From CAYLLN01 sp964384375 (lineage in GTDB: Bacteria; Planctomycetota; Planctomycetia; Pirellulales; Pirellulaceae), in contig CAYLLN010000002.1 in the NCBI GenBank assembly GCA_964384375.1, positions 62,001 through 126,000 on the forward strand: DNA of 64,000 nucleotides, given 5' to 3'. Below the pieces are notes generated by a model. That model did not search any database, had not been told where the DNA came from, and saw nothing but the letters and a program-made list of their open reading frames with translations. This document shows positions 32,948 through 41,710 of this stretch, piece after piece. The stretch's first letter is position 1. Each line of letters starts with the position of its first letter. A program made the position numbers and the translations under genes.

Positions 32948-33442
32948 ATGTCCTTCTTCCCCTCCCTGCTCGAAACCGTCCAGCAAGAGTTTGCTGAATT
33001 CTCCGACTGGCAGACGCTCGTCAAGATCGCCATTCGTTTAATCGCGGCGGCACTCGCCGGGGGGTTGATCGGTCTGGAACGCGAGAAGGTGGGCAAAGCA
33101 GCCGGCCTCCGCACGCACATGCTCGTGACGATTGGCGTCGCCCTGTTCATCATCGTCCCGGTCACGCAAGGGGCCGGCGATGCCGACGTCAGCCGCGTCA
33201 TCCAAGGAATCGTCACCGGCATCGGCTTTCTGGGCGGCGGAGCGATCCTCAAGCTGTCGCAGGAGAAAGAAATCCACGGACTCACAACGGCAGCCGGGAT
33301 TTGGCTCGCCAGCGCGATTGGCATTGCGATTGGCTTTGGCCGCTTGGGAACGGCTCTCTTCGGCACACTCTTCGCCCTGGTCGTCCTCCGCCTCATTGCG
33401 TTGGTCGAACCGCGCATCAACTCCCGCGACACGCCCGGATGA
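32948..33442 (+). CDS. MgtC/SapB-family membrane protein
   Basis: Product of 164 residues. It has the family signature AAALAGGLIGLEREKVGKAAGLRTHMLVTIGVALFIIV, with the conserved GLERE and GLRTH elements, followed by IVTGIGFLGGGAIL and TTAAGIWLASAIGIAIGFG. There are four to five membrane helices. MgtC-like proteins affect Mg2+ adaptation and ATP homeostasis in other bacteria; the role here is open. The TGA overlaps the ATG of the next gene. Confidence 0.88.
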   Translation: MSFFPSLLETVQQEFAEFSDWQTLVKIAIRLIAAALAGGLIGLEREKVGKAAGLRTHMLVTIGVALFIIVPVTQGAGDADVSRVIQGIVTGIGFLGGGAILKLSQEKEIHGLTTAAGIWLASAIGIAIGFGRLGTALFGTLFALVVLRLIALVEPRINSRDTPG

Positions 33443-34647
33443 CTGATCCCTCGCAGCTGCGACGCGCTTGGCTTTGGCCGCCACGGCCGTTTGCGTTGCT
33501 TGTTGCCACGGTCGTGCTCGTCGTCGCCGTCCTGGCCAACCTTCCTGCCATCAGCGTACCGCACCCGGAGCTCGCCGACGGAAAGTTCGGTTGGCATTTC
33601 AACCTGACCGCCGAATACGAGCACGGTTGGCCGCTGCGGTATTCACGGCGGACGCTTTCACACCGCACAATAGCCGACGGACGCCCTCCCGCCTGGAAGC
33701 CGTGGGAAGGTCCTGGAGAACGGAGCGTGGTGAACTTGCTGCTTGACGTGGCCATCTGGGGCGCTGTCGTCGTGGCCGCTGCGGTGGGGGCACAATATTG
33801 GCGATCGCGGCGGCGAGCGGTCTGGCAGCTCAACCTGCGAGATCTTCTGGCACTGACCGGAGTGGCAGCCGCTCTGTTCGCCTGGATCGGGATCGAGAGG
33901 GCCGAGTATTGGCGAGAGCATTCACTGGTGGCGGAAATCCGCGCGCGACCCGGCAATTCCGGAGTAGAACACCAGCTTGGTACGACCGTGCCGGCATTCT
34001 TGCCGGAGAAGATGCAGGATCGACTGCACGCGTGGTTCGACCAGCCGTGCTATTTCTACTCTAGCGGCGACAGCGACCTCGCCTGCCAGCACACGCATGT
34101 GGTGACACTCCGCGAAACGGCCATTCACCGGGACTTTCGCCGCCACCTGCGGCAGATGCCTGGCCTGGAAGCGCTTGACCTGTCGTTTGTCGAGCTGCCG
34201 TACTTCGATGTAACGCGGCAAACGACCATCGTCGGCAATCTTGCTCCGCTCCCCCGGCTGCGCGGCATCAACCTCTATGGCACGAACGCCACTGATGCCG
34301 ATCTGGCTTGGCTCGCCACCTGCTCCCGGTTGGAAATGATCGACCTCTCGGACACCGACATCAGCGATCACGGACTCGCGCAACTAGCCGCACTGCCGCG
34401 GCTGCGCGTACTGATGCTTTCCAGCGATCGCATCTCCGATCGCGGCTGCCGGTCGATCGCGACCATGACCCACTTGGAGGAGCTATCGCTCGCCAGCCGC
34501 AATGTGAAAGACGCTGGCGTGAAACAACTAGCGTCCCTCACGCGGCTGAGACGCTTGGAGATCACCGTCGGCGCGAGCAAGTCGGCCGTCGATTGGCTCG
34601 AAACTGCGCTGCCGGAGTGCAAGCTGCAGAATCGGCGTACCTACTGA
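33439..34647 (+). CDS. Membrane-anchored leucine-rich-repeat protein
   Basis: Product of 402 residues. Membrane helices near 18-40, 95-117 and 128-150 are followed by a domain ending in LRR modules: LEALDLSFVELPYF, LRGINLYGTNATDADLAWLA, LEMIDLSDTDISDHGLAQLA, LRVLMLSSDRISDRGCRSIA, LEELSLASRNVKDAGVKQLA. The repeat length of about 23-24 fits the planctomycete LRR type (internalin/RI-like). Translation is coupled to mgtC by an ATGA overlap. It may be a protein-interaction module at the membrane; no enzymatic domain is visible. Confidence 0.75.
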   Translation: MTDPSQLRRAWLWPPRPFALLVATVVLVVAVLANLPAISVPHPELADGKFGWHFNLTAEYEHGWPLRYSRRTLSHRTIADGRPPAWKPWEGPGERSVVNLLLDVAIWGAVVVAAAVGAQYWRSRRRAVWQLNLRDLLALTGVAAALFAWIGIERAEYWREHSLVAEIRARPGNSGVEHQLGTTVPAFLPEKMQDRLHAWFDQPCYFYSSGDSDLACQHTHVVTLRETAIHRDFRRHLRQMPGLEALDLSFVELPYFDVTRQTTIVGNLAPLPRLRGINLYGTNATDADLAWLATCSRLEMIDLSDTDISDHGLAQLAALPRLRVLMLSSDRISDRGCRSIATMTHLEELSLASRNVKDAGVKQLASLTRLRRLEITVGASKSAVDWLETALPECKLQNRRTY

Positions 34648-34649
34648 GG

Positions 34650-34955
34650 TTACCCACCCGCCAGTGCCCCAATAATTAAATACGGTTCGGCGCCGTTCGC
34701 GACCGGCTCCGGCAGCGGCGCATCGGGCGACTCGTTCGAGAGATCCTGCTCGCAAGCAAAGAACCGCAGGAACGCTCGCCGCTCTTTGGTCACGTGGTCG
34801 CGGATCGTGCCCCGAAGCATCGGATAGCGGGCTTCCAGCGCATCGAGCACAGCGCGCTGCGTCACCGGTGGCGCAACTTCGAGCTGGACCTCCCCCGTGA
34901 TCTGAGCGAGTGTCTTCAGATGAAACGGCACCACCACGCGAACCTGGCACGACAT
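34650..34955 (-). CDS. ThiS/MoaD-like ubiquitin-fold protein ending in Gly-Gly
   Basis: Product of 101 residues. The opening VRVVVPFHLKTLAQITGEVQLEVAPPVTQRAVLDALEARYPMLRGTI and the C-terminus YLIIGALAGG fit the MoaD/ThiS sulfur-carrier fold, whose terminal Gly-Gly becomes adenylated and thiocarboxylated. No moeB/thiF-type activating enzyme or moaE is nearby, so the pathway (molybdopterin, thiamin or other sulfur transfer) is unknown. It is 27 bp from the WD40 gene on the same strand and ends next to the convergent LRR gene. Confidence 0.65.
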   Translation of the reverse strand: MSCQVRVVVPFHLKTLAQITGEVQLEVAPPVTQRAVLDALEARYPMLRGTIRDHVTKERRAFLRFFACEQDLSNESPDAPLPEPVANGAEPYLIIGALAGG

Positions 34956-34982
34956 CGCACGTGACTCCCGGCAATCGAGCAG

Positions 34983-36032
34983 TTATTCCTTCTTCTCTTC
35001 CGGCTTCGCCTCCGCGGGCTTTTCCTCCGCGGCAGGCTTGGCTTCTGCGGGAGCGGCAAAGACCTCGGCCCGGCTGGCGACGTTCCACAGCTTCAAAGCA
35101 TCGTTGTGGCTGCCGGTGGCCAAGAGCGTCCCGTCGGGTGAAAAAGCAACCGTCCACACCGTACTCTTATAGGGTCCAAGCGTTGCGGCTTCCTTCTTCT
35201 CCTTCACGTCCCACAGCTTCACCGACCGGTCGTGGCTGCTGGTGGCTAAGAGCGCGCCGTCGGGCGAAAAGGCCACGTCCGTCACCCAGTCCTTGTGCCC
35301 TTCCAGAGCCGCTTGCTCTTTCCCCTCGGCATTGAAAATCCGCACCTTGCGGTCGGCCCCGCACGTAGCGAGTTGCGTGCCATCCTTCGACCAGGCCACC
35401 GCCCACACCGCGTCGCCGTGCCCTTCGAGCTTGGCCTTTTCGGTCCCCGCGTTCCAATCCCACAGCTTGGCGAACTTGTCGGTCGAGCAGGTCGCGAGCG
35501 TCGCCCCATCGGGCGAAAACGCGAGGTCATAAACCGCGGCATCGTGAGCCTTGATCGTTTTCAGCTCCTTCAGCCCTTCCGTCTCCCAGACGACGATGTT
35601 GCCGTCCTCGCCGGCAGTGGCAAAGTGCTTGCCGTCCGGCGAAATGGCCACCGAGCGGCACCACGACTTGTGCTTCTCGAGCGTCTGCTGCGGCTTCTTC
35701 TCCGCGAGATTCCACAGGATCACCTTGCCGTCGTAGCCGCTGGTGAGCAGCGTTTTGCCGTCCGACGAAAGGGCGACCGACCAAACGTTCGTCGGCTGGC
35801 CGTCGAGGCTGGCGACGAGTGCACCGGTCTTGGGGTCCCACAGCTTCACATCGCCGGCCCGGTACTGCAGGCTTTCGCCTCCACCGCTGACGAGTTGCGC
35901 TCCGTCGCCGCTAAAGGCCAGCGAAGTGACCCAGCGATTGTGCTTGGCGATGGCTGGCGATTCCTGGGCGTGTGCCAGCGTGGCGAATAGTACGAAGAGG
36001 GACGTCCCACCAATCGTCATGAGCCGTTGCAT
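34983..36032 (-). CDS. Exported WD40-repeat beta-propeller protein
   Basis: Product of 349 residues with a signal peptide (LMTIGGTSLFVLFATLAHAQ). It has about seven WD40 units, many with the phrase SPDG and a closing LWD/LWN or equivalent: WVTSLAFSGDGAQLVSGGG, VWSVALSSDGKTLLTSGYDGKVILWN, VYDLAFSPDGATLATCSTDKFAKLWD, and so on. The C-terminal tail (PAEEKPAEAKPEEKKE) is Lys/Glu-rich and probably disordered. It is a probable periplasmic interaction scaffold. The downstream ThiS/MoaD-like gene may be in the same transcript. Confidence 0.85.
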   Translation of the reverse strand: MQRLMTIGGTSLFVLFATLAHAQESPAIAKHNRWVTSLAFSGDGAQLVSGGGESLQYRAGDVKLWDPKTGALVASLDGQPTNVWSVALSSDGKTLLTSGYDGKVILWNLAEKKPQQTLEKHKSWCRSVAISPDGKHFATAGEDGNIVVWETEGLKELKTIKAHDAAVYDLAFSPDGATLATCSTDKFAKLWDWNAGTEKAKLEGHGDAVWAVAWSKDGTQLATCGADRKVRIFNAEGKEQAALEGHKDWVTDVAFSPDGALLATSSHDRSVKLWDVKEKKEAATLGPYKSTVWTVAFSPDGTLLATGSHNDALKLWNVASRAEVFAAPAEAKPAAEEKPAEAKPEEKKE

Positions 36033-36250
36033 AAGGTCTCCTCGCGGAAGATCAAGGATTCAGTTTCCAGGGTGCAAGACGCGAAGCAGCGAGAGCAGGT
36101 GCAACAGCATCGTAATCCGTAGCTGGTCGCGGCGAAACCAGCGGGAGCCACCTGGTGACATCGCCCGTCGCGGCACGCTTGTTGAACCACGCGCGATCCC
36201 CTGCGAAGATGTCGAGTGCCCCGCCTTCTCGCACCTGCCTGGAATCCCTC

Positions 36251-39226
36251 ATGAGCCGAGTCGCACCGCTTGCCTGTCTTCTGTTGGCCATCGTCGCTGC
36301 GCCGCTGACAGGCCAAACGCCCGATTCGATCGACCGGGACTATGCGGGCGAACTGCCGCGGATTCCGCCTACAGAGCCAGACAAGGCCTTGGGCACCTTC
36401 CACGTCGCGCCGGGCTTTCGTCTGGAGCAGGTCGCTGCTGAGCCGCTGGTGGCCGATCCGGTCGCGGTCACGTTCGACGATAACGCCCGGATGTACGTCG
36501 TCGAAATGCGGGGCTATTCGGAGAATAAGGATGAGCAGGTTAGCAGGGTGAGCCTGCTGGAAGATACTGACGGCGACGGCCGGTTCGACAAGCGGATACT
36601 CTTTGCCGACAAGCTGGCTTGGCCGACGGCCATTTTCTATTGGGCTGGCGGAGTGCTCGTCGCGGATGCGCCGGACATTTTCTATTTCAAGGACACCACC
36701 GGCGACGGAGTGGCCGACGAAAAGCGGCTGCTCTATACGGGCCTCGGCACAGGCAATGTGCAGGGGCTGGTGAACTCGTTCCAGTGGGGCCTCGACAACC
36801 GCATTTACGTTTCGCTCAGCAGCACGGGAGCGGATTTGCAGATGGCGGATGCCAAGCACCAAAAGCCGCTGTCGCTTCGCGGTCGCGACCTGGCCATCGA
36901 CCCTCGCGACTGGTCGGTGACGCCCGTCAGTGGCGGCGCTCAGCACGGTCTCTCGGTGAACGACTGGGGTGACCGTTTCCTTTGCTCCAACAGCGACCAC
37001 CTGCAGCAGGTGATGTACGAGGATCGGTATTTGGCCCGCAATCCGTACCTGGCGGCTCCGTCACCTCGGCGGAGCATTGCTGCTGACGGGCCGCAGGCCG
37101 ACGTGTTCCGCACTAGCCCCGTGGAACCGTGGCGAATCGTGCGGACTCGTCTGCGGGCGCAGAAGATTGTGCCGGGCATCGTTGAAGGGGGCGGGAGACC
37201 AGCGGGGTACTTCACCGGCGCAACCGGCGCGACGATCTATCGCGGCGATGCCTGGCCGGCTGAATGGCGCGGTCTCGCGGTTGTCGGTGATGTCGGCAGC
37301 AATCTCGTTCATCGCAAGCGGCTGGAGACGGACGGCGTCGGTTTCATCGGCCGGCGGATCGACGAGCAGAGCGAGTTCGTTTCGTCGAGCGACATTTGGT
37401 TCCGGCCTGTCCAGTTTGCCAACGCTCCCGATGGCACGCTCTATATCCTCGACATGTACCGCGAGGTGATCGAACATCCCGCCAGCCTCCCGCCGATCAT
37501 CAAGAAGCACCTCGACCTGACGAGCGGCCGCGATCGCGGGCGAATCTACCGCATCGCCCCCGACGGCTTCAAGCAGCCGCCGCTGCCGAAGCTGGCATCC
37601 GCCACCGCTCCCGTGCTTGTCGCACTGCTGCAGCATCCAAACGGCTGGCATCGCGACGCGGCCGCGCGGCTCCTTTACGAGCGGCAAGACAAGGGCGCAA
37701 TTCCGCTGCTAGAAAAGCTCGTCAGCGAATCCGAACTCCCGCTGGCCCGGCTGCACGGAATGTATGCGCTGGACGGGATGAAGTCGCTGTCCGACGAGTT
37801 GCTCCTGCCGCGGCTGGCCGACAAACATCCCCGCGTGCGGGAACATGCTGTCCGTCTGGCCGAGTCGCGTGCGAACGAATCCCCCGCGATTCGAGAGAAG
37901 CTATTAGCTCTTTCCGCCGATCCAGAGCTGCGCGTCCGCTATCAGGTCGCGTTCTCGCTGGGTGCTGTGCTGCCGTCAGCGCAACGAACGAAGGCGCTCG
38001 TCGCCATTGCGATGCGCGATGCAGCCGATGGCAATGTCCGCATTGCCGTGCAAAGCTCGCTCGGCCAAGGGGGGGGCGAGGCACTGGCTGCGCTGGCAAG
38101 TGATTTGAAGTTTCGCGATTCGCCAGCCGGTCGCGACTGGATCGCCAGTCTGGCCACGCAAATCGGCAAGCAGCAGGCTGCCGGAGACATCGCCGAACTC
38201 TTGAAACTGCTCGCGGTTCTGACCAAGGAGAACGCCGCGATACTACCGACGATTGTCGAGCGGCTGGCTGCCAAGGAAGACTCTCCACTGGCCCAGAAAA
38301 TCGCGGCTGCCACCGGCGGCAAAGCGGAAGAGTTGATGCAGTCGCTCTTGGCCGAAGCAGCCGCTCAAGCCGGCGACGATGACGCACCGCTCGCGGCACG
38401 CGTTGCGGCCACCGAGCAGCTTCGCCTCGCAAAATTCTCCGATCAACGCGAGCTGCTCGCGCGTCTTTTAGCACCGGCCGTCCCGGGCGACTTACAGTCG
38501 GCAGCTCTTGCCACGCTCGGCTCCTATGATGCGTCAGAGGTTGCCACCCTCGTCCTCGGTCAATTCGCCACCTTCAGCCCGCGTCTGAAGGGTCAAGCCA
38601 CCGACGTGCTGCTGGCTCGCACGCCTTGGACGCTCGCCCTGCTCGATGCGATTGCCGCCGGAACCGTCAGCATCGGCGACCTCGATCCGGCCCGGCTAAA
38701 GCTGCTGGCCGATCACGCGGACGAGGGCGTCCGCGCTAAAGCCGCCAAACTGCTGGCGAGTAACCAACTTGGCAAGCGGGCCGACGTCGTCGAGGCGTAT
38801 CGCGGCGTGCTCGAAGCGAAAGGAGACGCTACCCAAGGAAAACAGGTCTTCACGAAGATTTGTGCGGCCTGCCACCGTGTCGGAGGGGTCGGCCACGAGA
38901 TCGGTCCGAATCTGGCCGCCATGAAGGCCCGCGGCCCGGAGGCGATTCTTGTGAATGTCCTCGACCCCAACCGCGAAGTGAACCCGCAGTATCTGAGTTA
39001 CTCGGTCCGCCTGCTCGACGGCCGCACACTGACCGGGATGATCGCCGCCGAGACGGCAACTGGAGTCACACTGCGCCGGGCCGACAACCTGAGCGATAAC
39101 GTGCTGCGGATCGACATCGACCAGCTCAAAAGCACCGGCCAGTCGCTGATGCCCGAAGGGCTCGAACGGCAGATTGATCGTCAGCAGATGGCCGACTTGC
39201 TGGAGTATCTGAAGAGTCTTGAATGA
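36251..39226 (+). CDS. PVC-type haem-binding CxxCH protein with beta-propeller and HEAT repeats
   Basis: Product of 991 residues with a signal peptide (SRVAPLACLLLAIVAAPLTGQ). An N-terminal sorbosone-dehydrogenase-like propeller domain (about 45-425: FRLEQVAAEPLVADPVAVTFDDNARMYVVEMRGY) is followed by helical HEAT-like repeats (about 430-830) and a C-terminal cytochrome domain with CAACH at 871-875, then GHEIGPNLAA. This layout is characteristic of planctomycetes and relatives and is probably a periplasmic sugar or alcohol dehydrogenase-like redox protein; substrate unknown. ATG 36251 is chosen because it starts the signal peptide. Confidence 0.88.
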   Translation: MSRVAPLACLLLAIVAAPLTGQTPDSIDRDYAGELPRIPPTEPDKALGTFHVAPGFRLEQVAAEPLVADPVAVTFDDNARMYVVEMRGYSENKDEQVSRVSLLEDTDGDGRFDKRILFADKLAWPTAIFYWAGGVLVADAPDIFYFKDTTGDGVADEKRLLYTGLGTGNVQGLVNSFQWGLDNRIYVSLSSTGADLQMADAKHQKPLSLRGRDLAIDPRDWSVTPVSGGAQHGLSVNDWGDRFLCSNSDHLQQVMYEDRYLARNPYLAAPSPRRSIAADGPQADVFRTSPVEPWRIVRTRLRAQKIVPGIVEGGGRPAGYFTGATGATIYRGDAWPAEWRGLAVVGDVGSNLVHRKRLETDGVGFIGRRIDEQSEFVSSSDIWFRPVQFANAPDGTLYILDMYREVIEHPASLPPIIKKHLDLTSGRDRGRIYRIAPDGFKQPPLPKLASATAPVLVALLQHPNGWHRDAAARLLYERQDKGAIPLLEKLVSESELPLARLHGMYALDGMKSLSDELLLPRLADKHPRVREHAVRLAESRANESPAIREKLLALSADPELRVRYQVAFSLGAVLPSAQRTKALVAIAMRDAADGNVRIAVQSSLGQGGGEALAALASDLKFRDSPAGRDWIASLATQIGKQQAAGDIAELLKLLAVLTKENAAILPTIVERLAAKEDSPLAQKIAAATGGKAEELMQSLLAEAAAQAGDDDAPLAARVAATEQLRLAKFSDQRELLARLLAPAVPGDLQSAALATLGSYDASEVATLVLGQFATFSPRLKGQATDVLLARTPWTLALLDAIAAGTVSIGDLDPARLKLLADHADEGVRAKAAKLLASNQLGKRADVVEAYRGVLEAKGDATQGKQVFTKICAACHRVGGVGHEIGPNLAAMKARGPEAILVNVLDPNREVNPQYLSYSVRLLDGRTLTGMIAAETATGVTLRRADNLSDNVLRIDIDQLKSTGQSLMPEGLERQIDRQQMADLLEYLKSLE

Positions 39227-39231
39227 CGCGG

Positions 39232-39359
39232 TCCCTTGTCACTTGTCATTGGTGGGAGTGAGTACCCAAGTGGTGAGTGGCGAGTAGGCGTGCATGTGCT
39301 CGATTTACCGTTGCTCTCCTCTGTCTCCTAGCCTCTACCCTCTGCCCTCTACCCACTCG
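39232..39359. repeat. Spacer made of heptad repeats ahead of mgsA
   Basis: Three blocks keep an exact 7-bp period: TCCCTTG TCACTTG TCATTGG (39232-39252), GTGGTGA GTGGCGA GTAGGCG (39270-39290) and CTCTCCT CTGTCTC CTAGCCT CTACCCT CTGCCCT CTACCCA (39314-39355). They fill most of the 137-bp spacer from just after the haem-protein stop to a few bases before the mgsA start. Confidence 0.87.
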
Positions 39360-39363
39360 TCCA

Positions 39364-39744
39364 ATGCTCGCTCTCATCGCTCACGACCAGAAAAAGACGG
39401 CCCTCGTCGAATTCATTCTTCGCCATCGCGACATCTTCGAGCGCGTGCCGCTGGTCGCCACGGGAAGCACGGGTCGGCTTTTGCACGAAAAGGTGGGACT
39501 CACCGTCGAGTGCGTCGCCCATGGCCCCGACGGCGGCGACTTGATCATCGGCGGTCGCGTTGCACTGGGGCAGATTCGAGCCGTTATCTTCTTTCGCGAC
39601 CCGCTCACCGCTCAGCCGCACGAGCCGGATGTGAGCGCGCTCATGCGGGTCTGCGACGTGCATCAGATTCCGCTGGCCACGAATCCGGCCACGGCGGAGG
39701 CGATCGTGTCCTGGCTTAACGACATCCTGCCAGTGAAGCGATAG
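39364..39744 (+). CDS. mgsA: Methylglyoxal synthase
   Basis: Product of 126 residues: ALIAHDQKKTALVEFILRHRDIFERVPLVATGSTGRLLHEK, then VECVAHGPDGGDLIIGGRVALGQIRAVIFFRDPLTAQPHEPDVSALMRVCDVHQIPLATNPATAEAI. The GPDGGDLIIG loop with its paired Asp residues and the HEPD and NPATAE signatures identify MgsA, which converts dihydroxyacetone phosphate to methylglyoxal. It is slightly shorter than the E. coli enzyme. No Shine-Dalgarno site precedes the ATG; the upstream 50 bases are a 7-bp repeat. Confidence 0.93.
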   Translation: MLALIAHDQKKTALVEFILRHRDIFERVPLVATGSTGRLLHEKVGLTVECVAHGPDGGDLIIGGRVALGQIRAVIFFRDPLTAQPHEPDVSALMRVCDVHQIPLATNPATAEAIVSWLNDILPVKR

Positions 39745-39787
39745 GCGTGGCATCGGCAGGACTCAGAGCGGCTCGTAGAATAGGGAA

Positions 39788-40105
39788 ATGTCCCCCCCCA
39801 AGGCCGCCAATCCGTTCTATGTTCTTGCCATCGTCGTGGGCGTAACGTTCGCCATTACCGCTTGTGCCTACGGAGTGATGACGGTCCGTGGCCTCGATCC
39901 CCACGCGGCCGACGAAGGGGGGCTCGTCGGACTGATGGACCAGCATGGTCTTGCGATCATGCTGGTCGAGTTGGCGGTGCTCGGCGTGCTGACGGTCCTC
40001 GCGATTGGAACCGATGACTTTTGGACGCGCCGCGGCGACAAATCGACTGAGGCGCAGCTCGAAACTGCGAAGGCGAGCGAGAGTCGTCAGCCCCCTCAGG
40101 CTTGA
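39788..40105 (+). CDS. Small two-helix membrane protein
   Basis: Product of 105 residues with two membrane helices (about 10-30, FYVLAIVVGVTFAITACAYGV, and 53-72, LAIMLVELAVLGVLTVLAIG) and a hydrophilic tail with Gln/Ser/Pro. Its stop overlaps the end of the convergent MlrC-type gene by ten bases. No family is recognised; the composition and start (ATG shortly after mgsA) support it as a real gene. Confidence 0.55.
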   Translation: MSPPKAANPFYVLAIVVGVTFAITACAYGVMTVRGLDPHAADEGGLVGLMDQHGLAIMLVELAVLGVLTVLAIGTDDFWTRRGDKSTEAQLETAKASESRQPPQA

Positions 40106-41649
40106 TGTTTGACGAATGGCTCCGCTTGCCACTGGCCGATTTCTTCCCACGGCCAGAGCGGGCGGGGGCGATGCGGATAATCGTATTCCCAGAAGTTTGG
40201 CGGGGCACAGCCGGGAGCCTGAATGCTGTAGATCGCCGCGGCCTTGCTTTCGTACACGGCCCGAAAGCCGCAGGGGCTTTTGGCCACGACGACCGCCGCG
40301 GCAAACGGATCGTTGCCGGCAGCGAGGAACAATTCGGGAGCAAAGTGCGGCCCGCTGCGCGTGGTAACCACGATGCGGATTTGTCCGACGCGGAGCACCA
40401 CCGAGCGACCCATGTCGATTGCCAGGTTCTTTCCTAAATGGCCGCTCATCACGAAGTGCGCGTCGAACAGCCGTTCGATCTGGCCGGTCAGCGGGATTCG
40501 CGTGCCGAAGACGTGATCGCGCAGGCCGCCGATCCGGCCCGACCAGGTTTGCCCTATGCCTAAACGCCAGGCTGCAGCAACAATCTCGGGAGCAACCACG
40601 GTGACGAGCACGGGCCGCGGCCATTCGTACTTGAGTAGCTCCTTAAGAATCCAGACGCTGTCGCCCGGCGCGCCGCTCGTGGTCGCGTCGGCAGCATCGC
40701 TAAGCACGACCAATCCGGTTGGATTCTTGTGAGCTTTATGGACTCCCTCCTCGATCGACACCAGCTCTGGAAGATACTCCCGCCGCCGTTGCCAAAGCTC
40801 GTCGGCCAGTTCGCGACAAAGTTGCTGGGCCAATTCCGGCTGGTTGTCGGTCGTGACGACGACCGCGGAGCCAAGTTCCTGGATATCCAACCACGGCTGC
40901 ACGGTGGCGATGCCGGCGGTGAGGACTTCCGGGCGTTGTTCTAGGGCCTGCAGCTTGCGTTTCAGATCGACGCTGACGCCTGCAGCCGCTTCGGTATTGG
41001 CTCGCTCGGCCGGGAGGACGCAGGGGATTTTGACGACGGCAGTAGTGGGCCGGGAGGGCGAGGCTCCCGCCGAGCCGTCACCCCGACCAATGGTCGGGGC
41101 TTTGAGCAACCGTCGCAAAACTGCAGCGCCCCGTTCTCCAGTTTCATAAACATCGACATGCGGAGCCGTGTGATAGAGCACGAGGGCATCAGCCGCAGCA
41201 ACCATCGCCTGAGTAACATTGGCGTGCAAGTCGAGCGTCGCGACGATCGGCACTTGCGGGCCAACGACCGCACGTACCGATTGAAGGATCTCACCCTCGA
41301 CATCGGGATGTTCCTCTGCCGCCATCGCGCCGTGCAAGGCGAGCAGCACGCCATCGACCGGCAGTGCCGACTGCAAGGCACCGATAAGTTCTTCCCGCAG
41401 CCAATCGAATGTCTCGGCGGTTGCTCGCCCGCTGGGCCAAGCCGGCAACCGGACGAGGCCCACAATCTCTGGTTGCTCGGACCAGCGACGGAGCGACTGA
41501 ATGAAACCGCCCAGTTCGTTCGTCTGGGCCATCTGCTCGATCAGTTCGGCACCGCGATGGATGCCAAACGACTCGAAATCCTGCCGAGTCGTCGCCAGTG
41601 GATTGAGCGTATTCGTCTCTTGCCAGAGCTGGCCGATGGCGATGCGCAT
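40096..41649 (-). CDS. M81/MlrC-family metallopeptidase-like protein
   Basis: Product of 517 residues. It opens RIAIGQLWQETNTLNPLATTRQDFESFGI, the M81/MlrC start with its metal-site region; LLALHGAMAAEEHPDVEGEIL and DLHANVTQAMVAAADALVLYHTAPHVDVYETG carry the conserved Glu/Asp/His residues. MlrC is named for linear microcystin degradation, but members are widespread and most substrates are unknown. About 20 residues (KAPTIGRGDGSAGASPSRPT, near 188-207) are encoded by an in-frame palindromic repeat. The start at 41649 matches the family start; the frame to 41760 overlaps the upstream aminotransferase gene. Confidence 0.85.
   Translation of the reverse strand: MRIAIGQLWQETNTLNPLATTRQDFESFGIHRGAELIEQMAQTNELGGFIQSLRRWSEQPEIVGLVRLPAWPSGRATAETFDWLREELIGALQSALPVDGVLLALHGAMAAEEHPDVEGEILQSVRAVVGPQVPIVATLDLHANVTQAMVAAADALVLYHTAPHVDVYETGERGAAVLRRLLKAPTIGRGDGSAGASPSRPTTAVVKIPCVLPAERANTEAAAGVSVDLKRKLQALEQRPEVLTAGIATVQPWLDIQELGSAVVVTTDNQPELAQQLCRELADELWQRRREYLPELVSIEEGVHKAHKNPTGLVVLSDAADATTSGAPGDSVWILKELLKYEWPRPVLVTVVAPEIVAAAWRLGIGQTWSGRIGGLRDHVFGTRIPLTGQIERLFDAHFVMSGHLGKNLAIDMGRSVVLRVGQIRIVVTTRSGPHFAPELFLAAGNDPFAAAVVVAKSPCGFRAVYESKAAAIYSIQAPGCAPPNFWEYDYPHRPRPLWPWEEIGQWQAEPFVKHQA
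41050..41099. repeat. Composite palindromic repeat inside the MlrC-type gene
   Basis: A GGGAGGGCGAGGCTCCCGCCGAGCC unit (41053-41077) is followed by CCCCGACCA-A-TGGTCGGGG (41081-41099, perfect 9-bp arms). The same two-part unit recurs at 56399-56447 with about four differences. It is in frame and translated. Confidence 0.9.
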
Positions 41650-41661
41650 GAAGAGGGAGGG

Positions 41662-41682
41662 GCTAGGGAATCGGGATTCGGG
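41662..41682. repeat. Short heptad repeat upstream of the MlrC-type gene
   Basis: GCTAGGG AATCGGG ATTCGGG, three 7-bp steps starting 12 bases upstream of the minus-strand start codon at 41649. A GGGAGGGATAGGCTCCTGCC repeat follows directly. Confidence 0.7.
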
Positions 41683-41710
41683 AGGGATAGGCTCCTGCCG
41701 AGCTGAGGTT

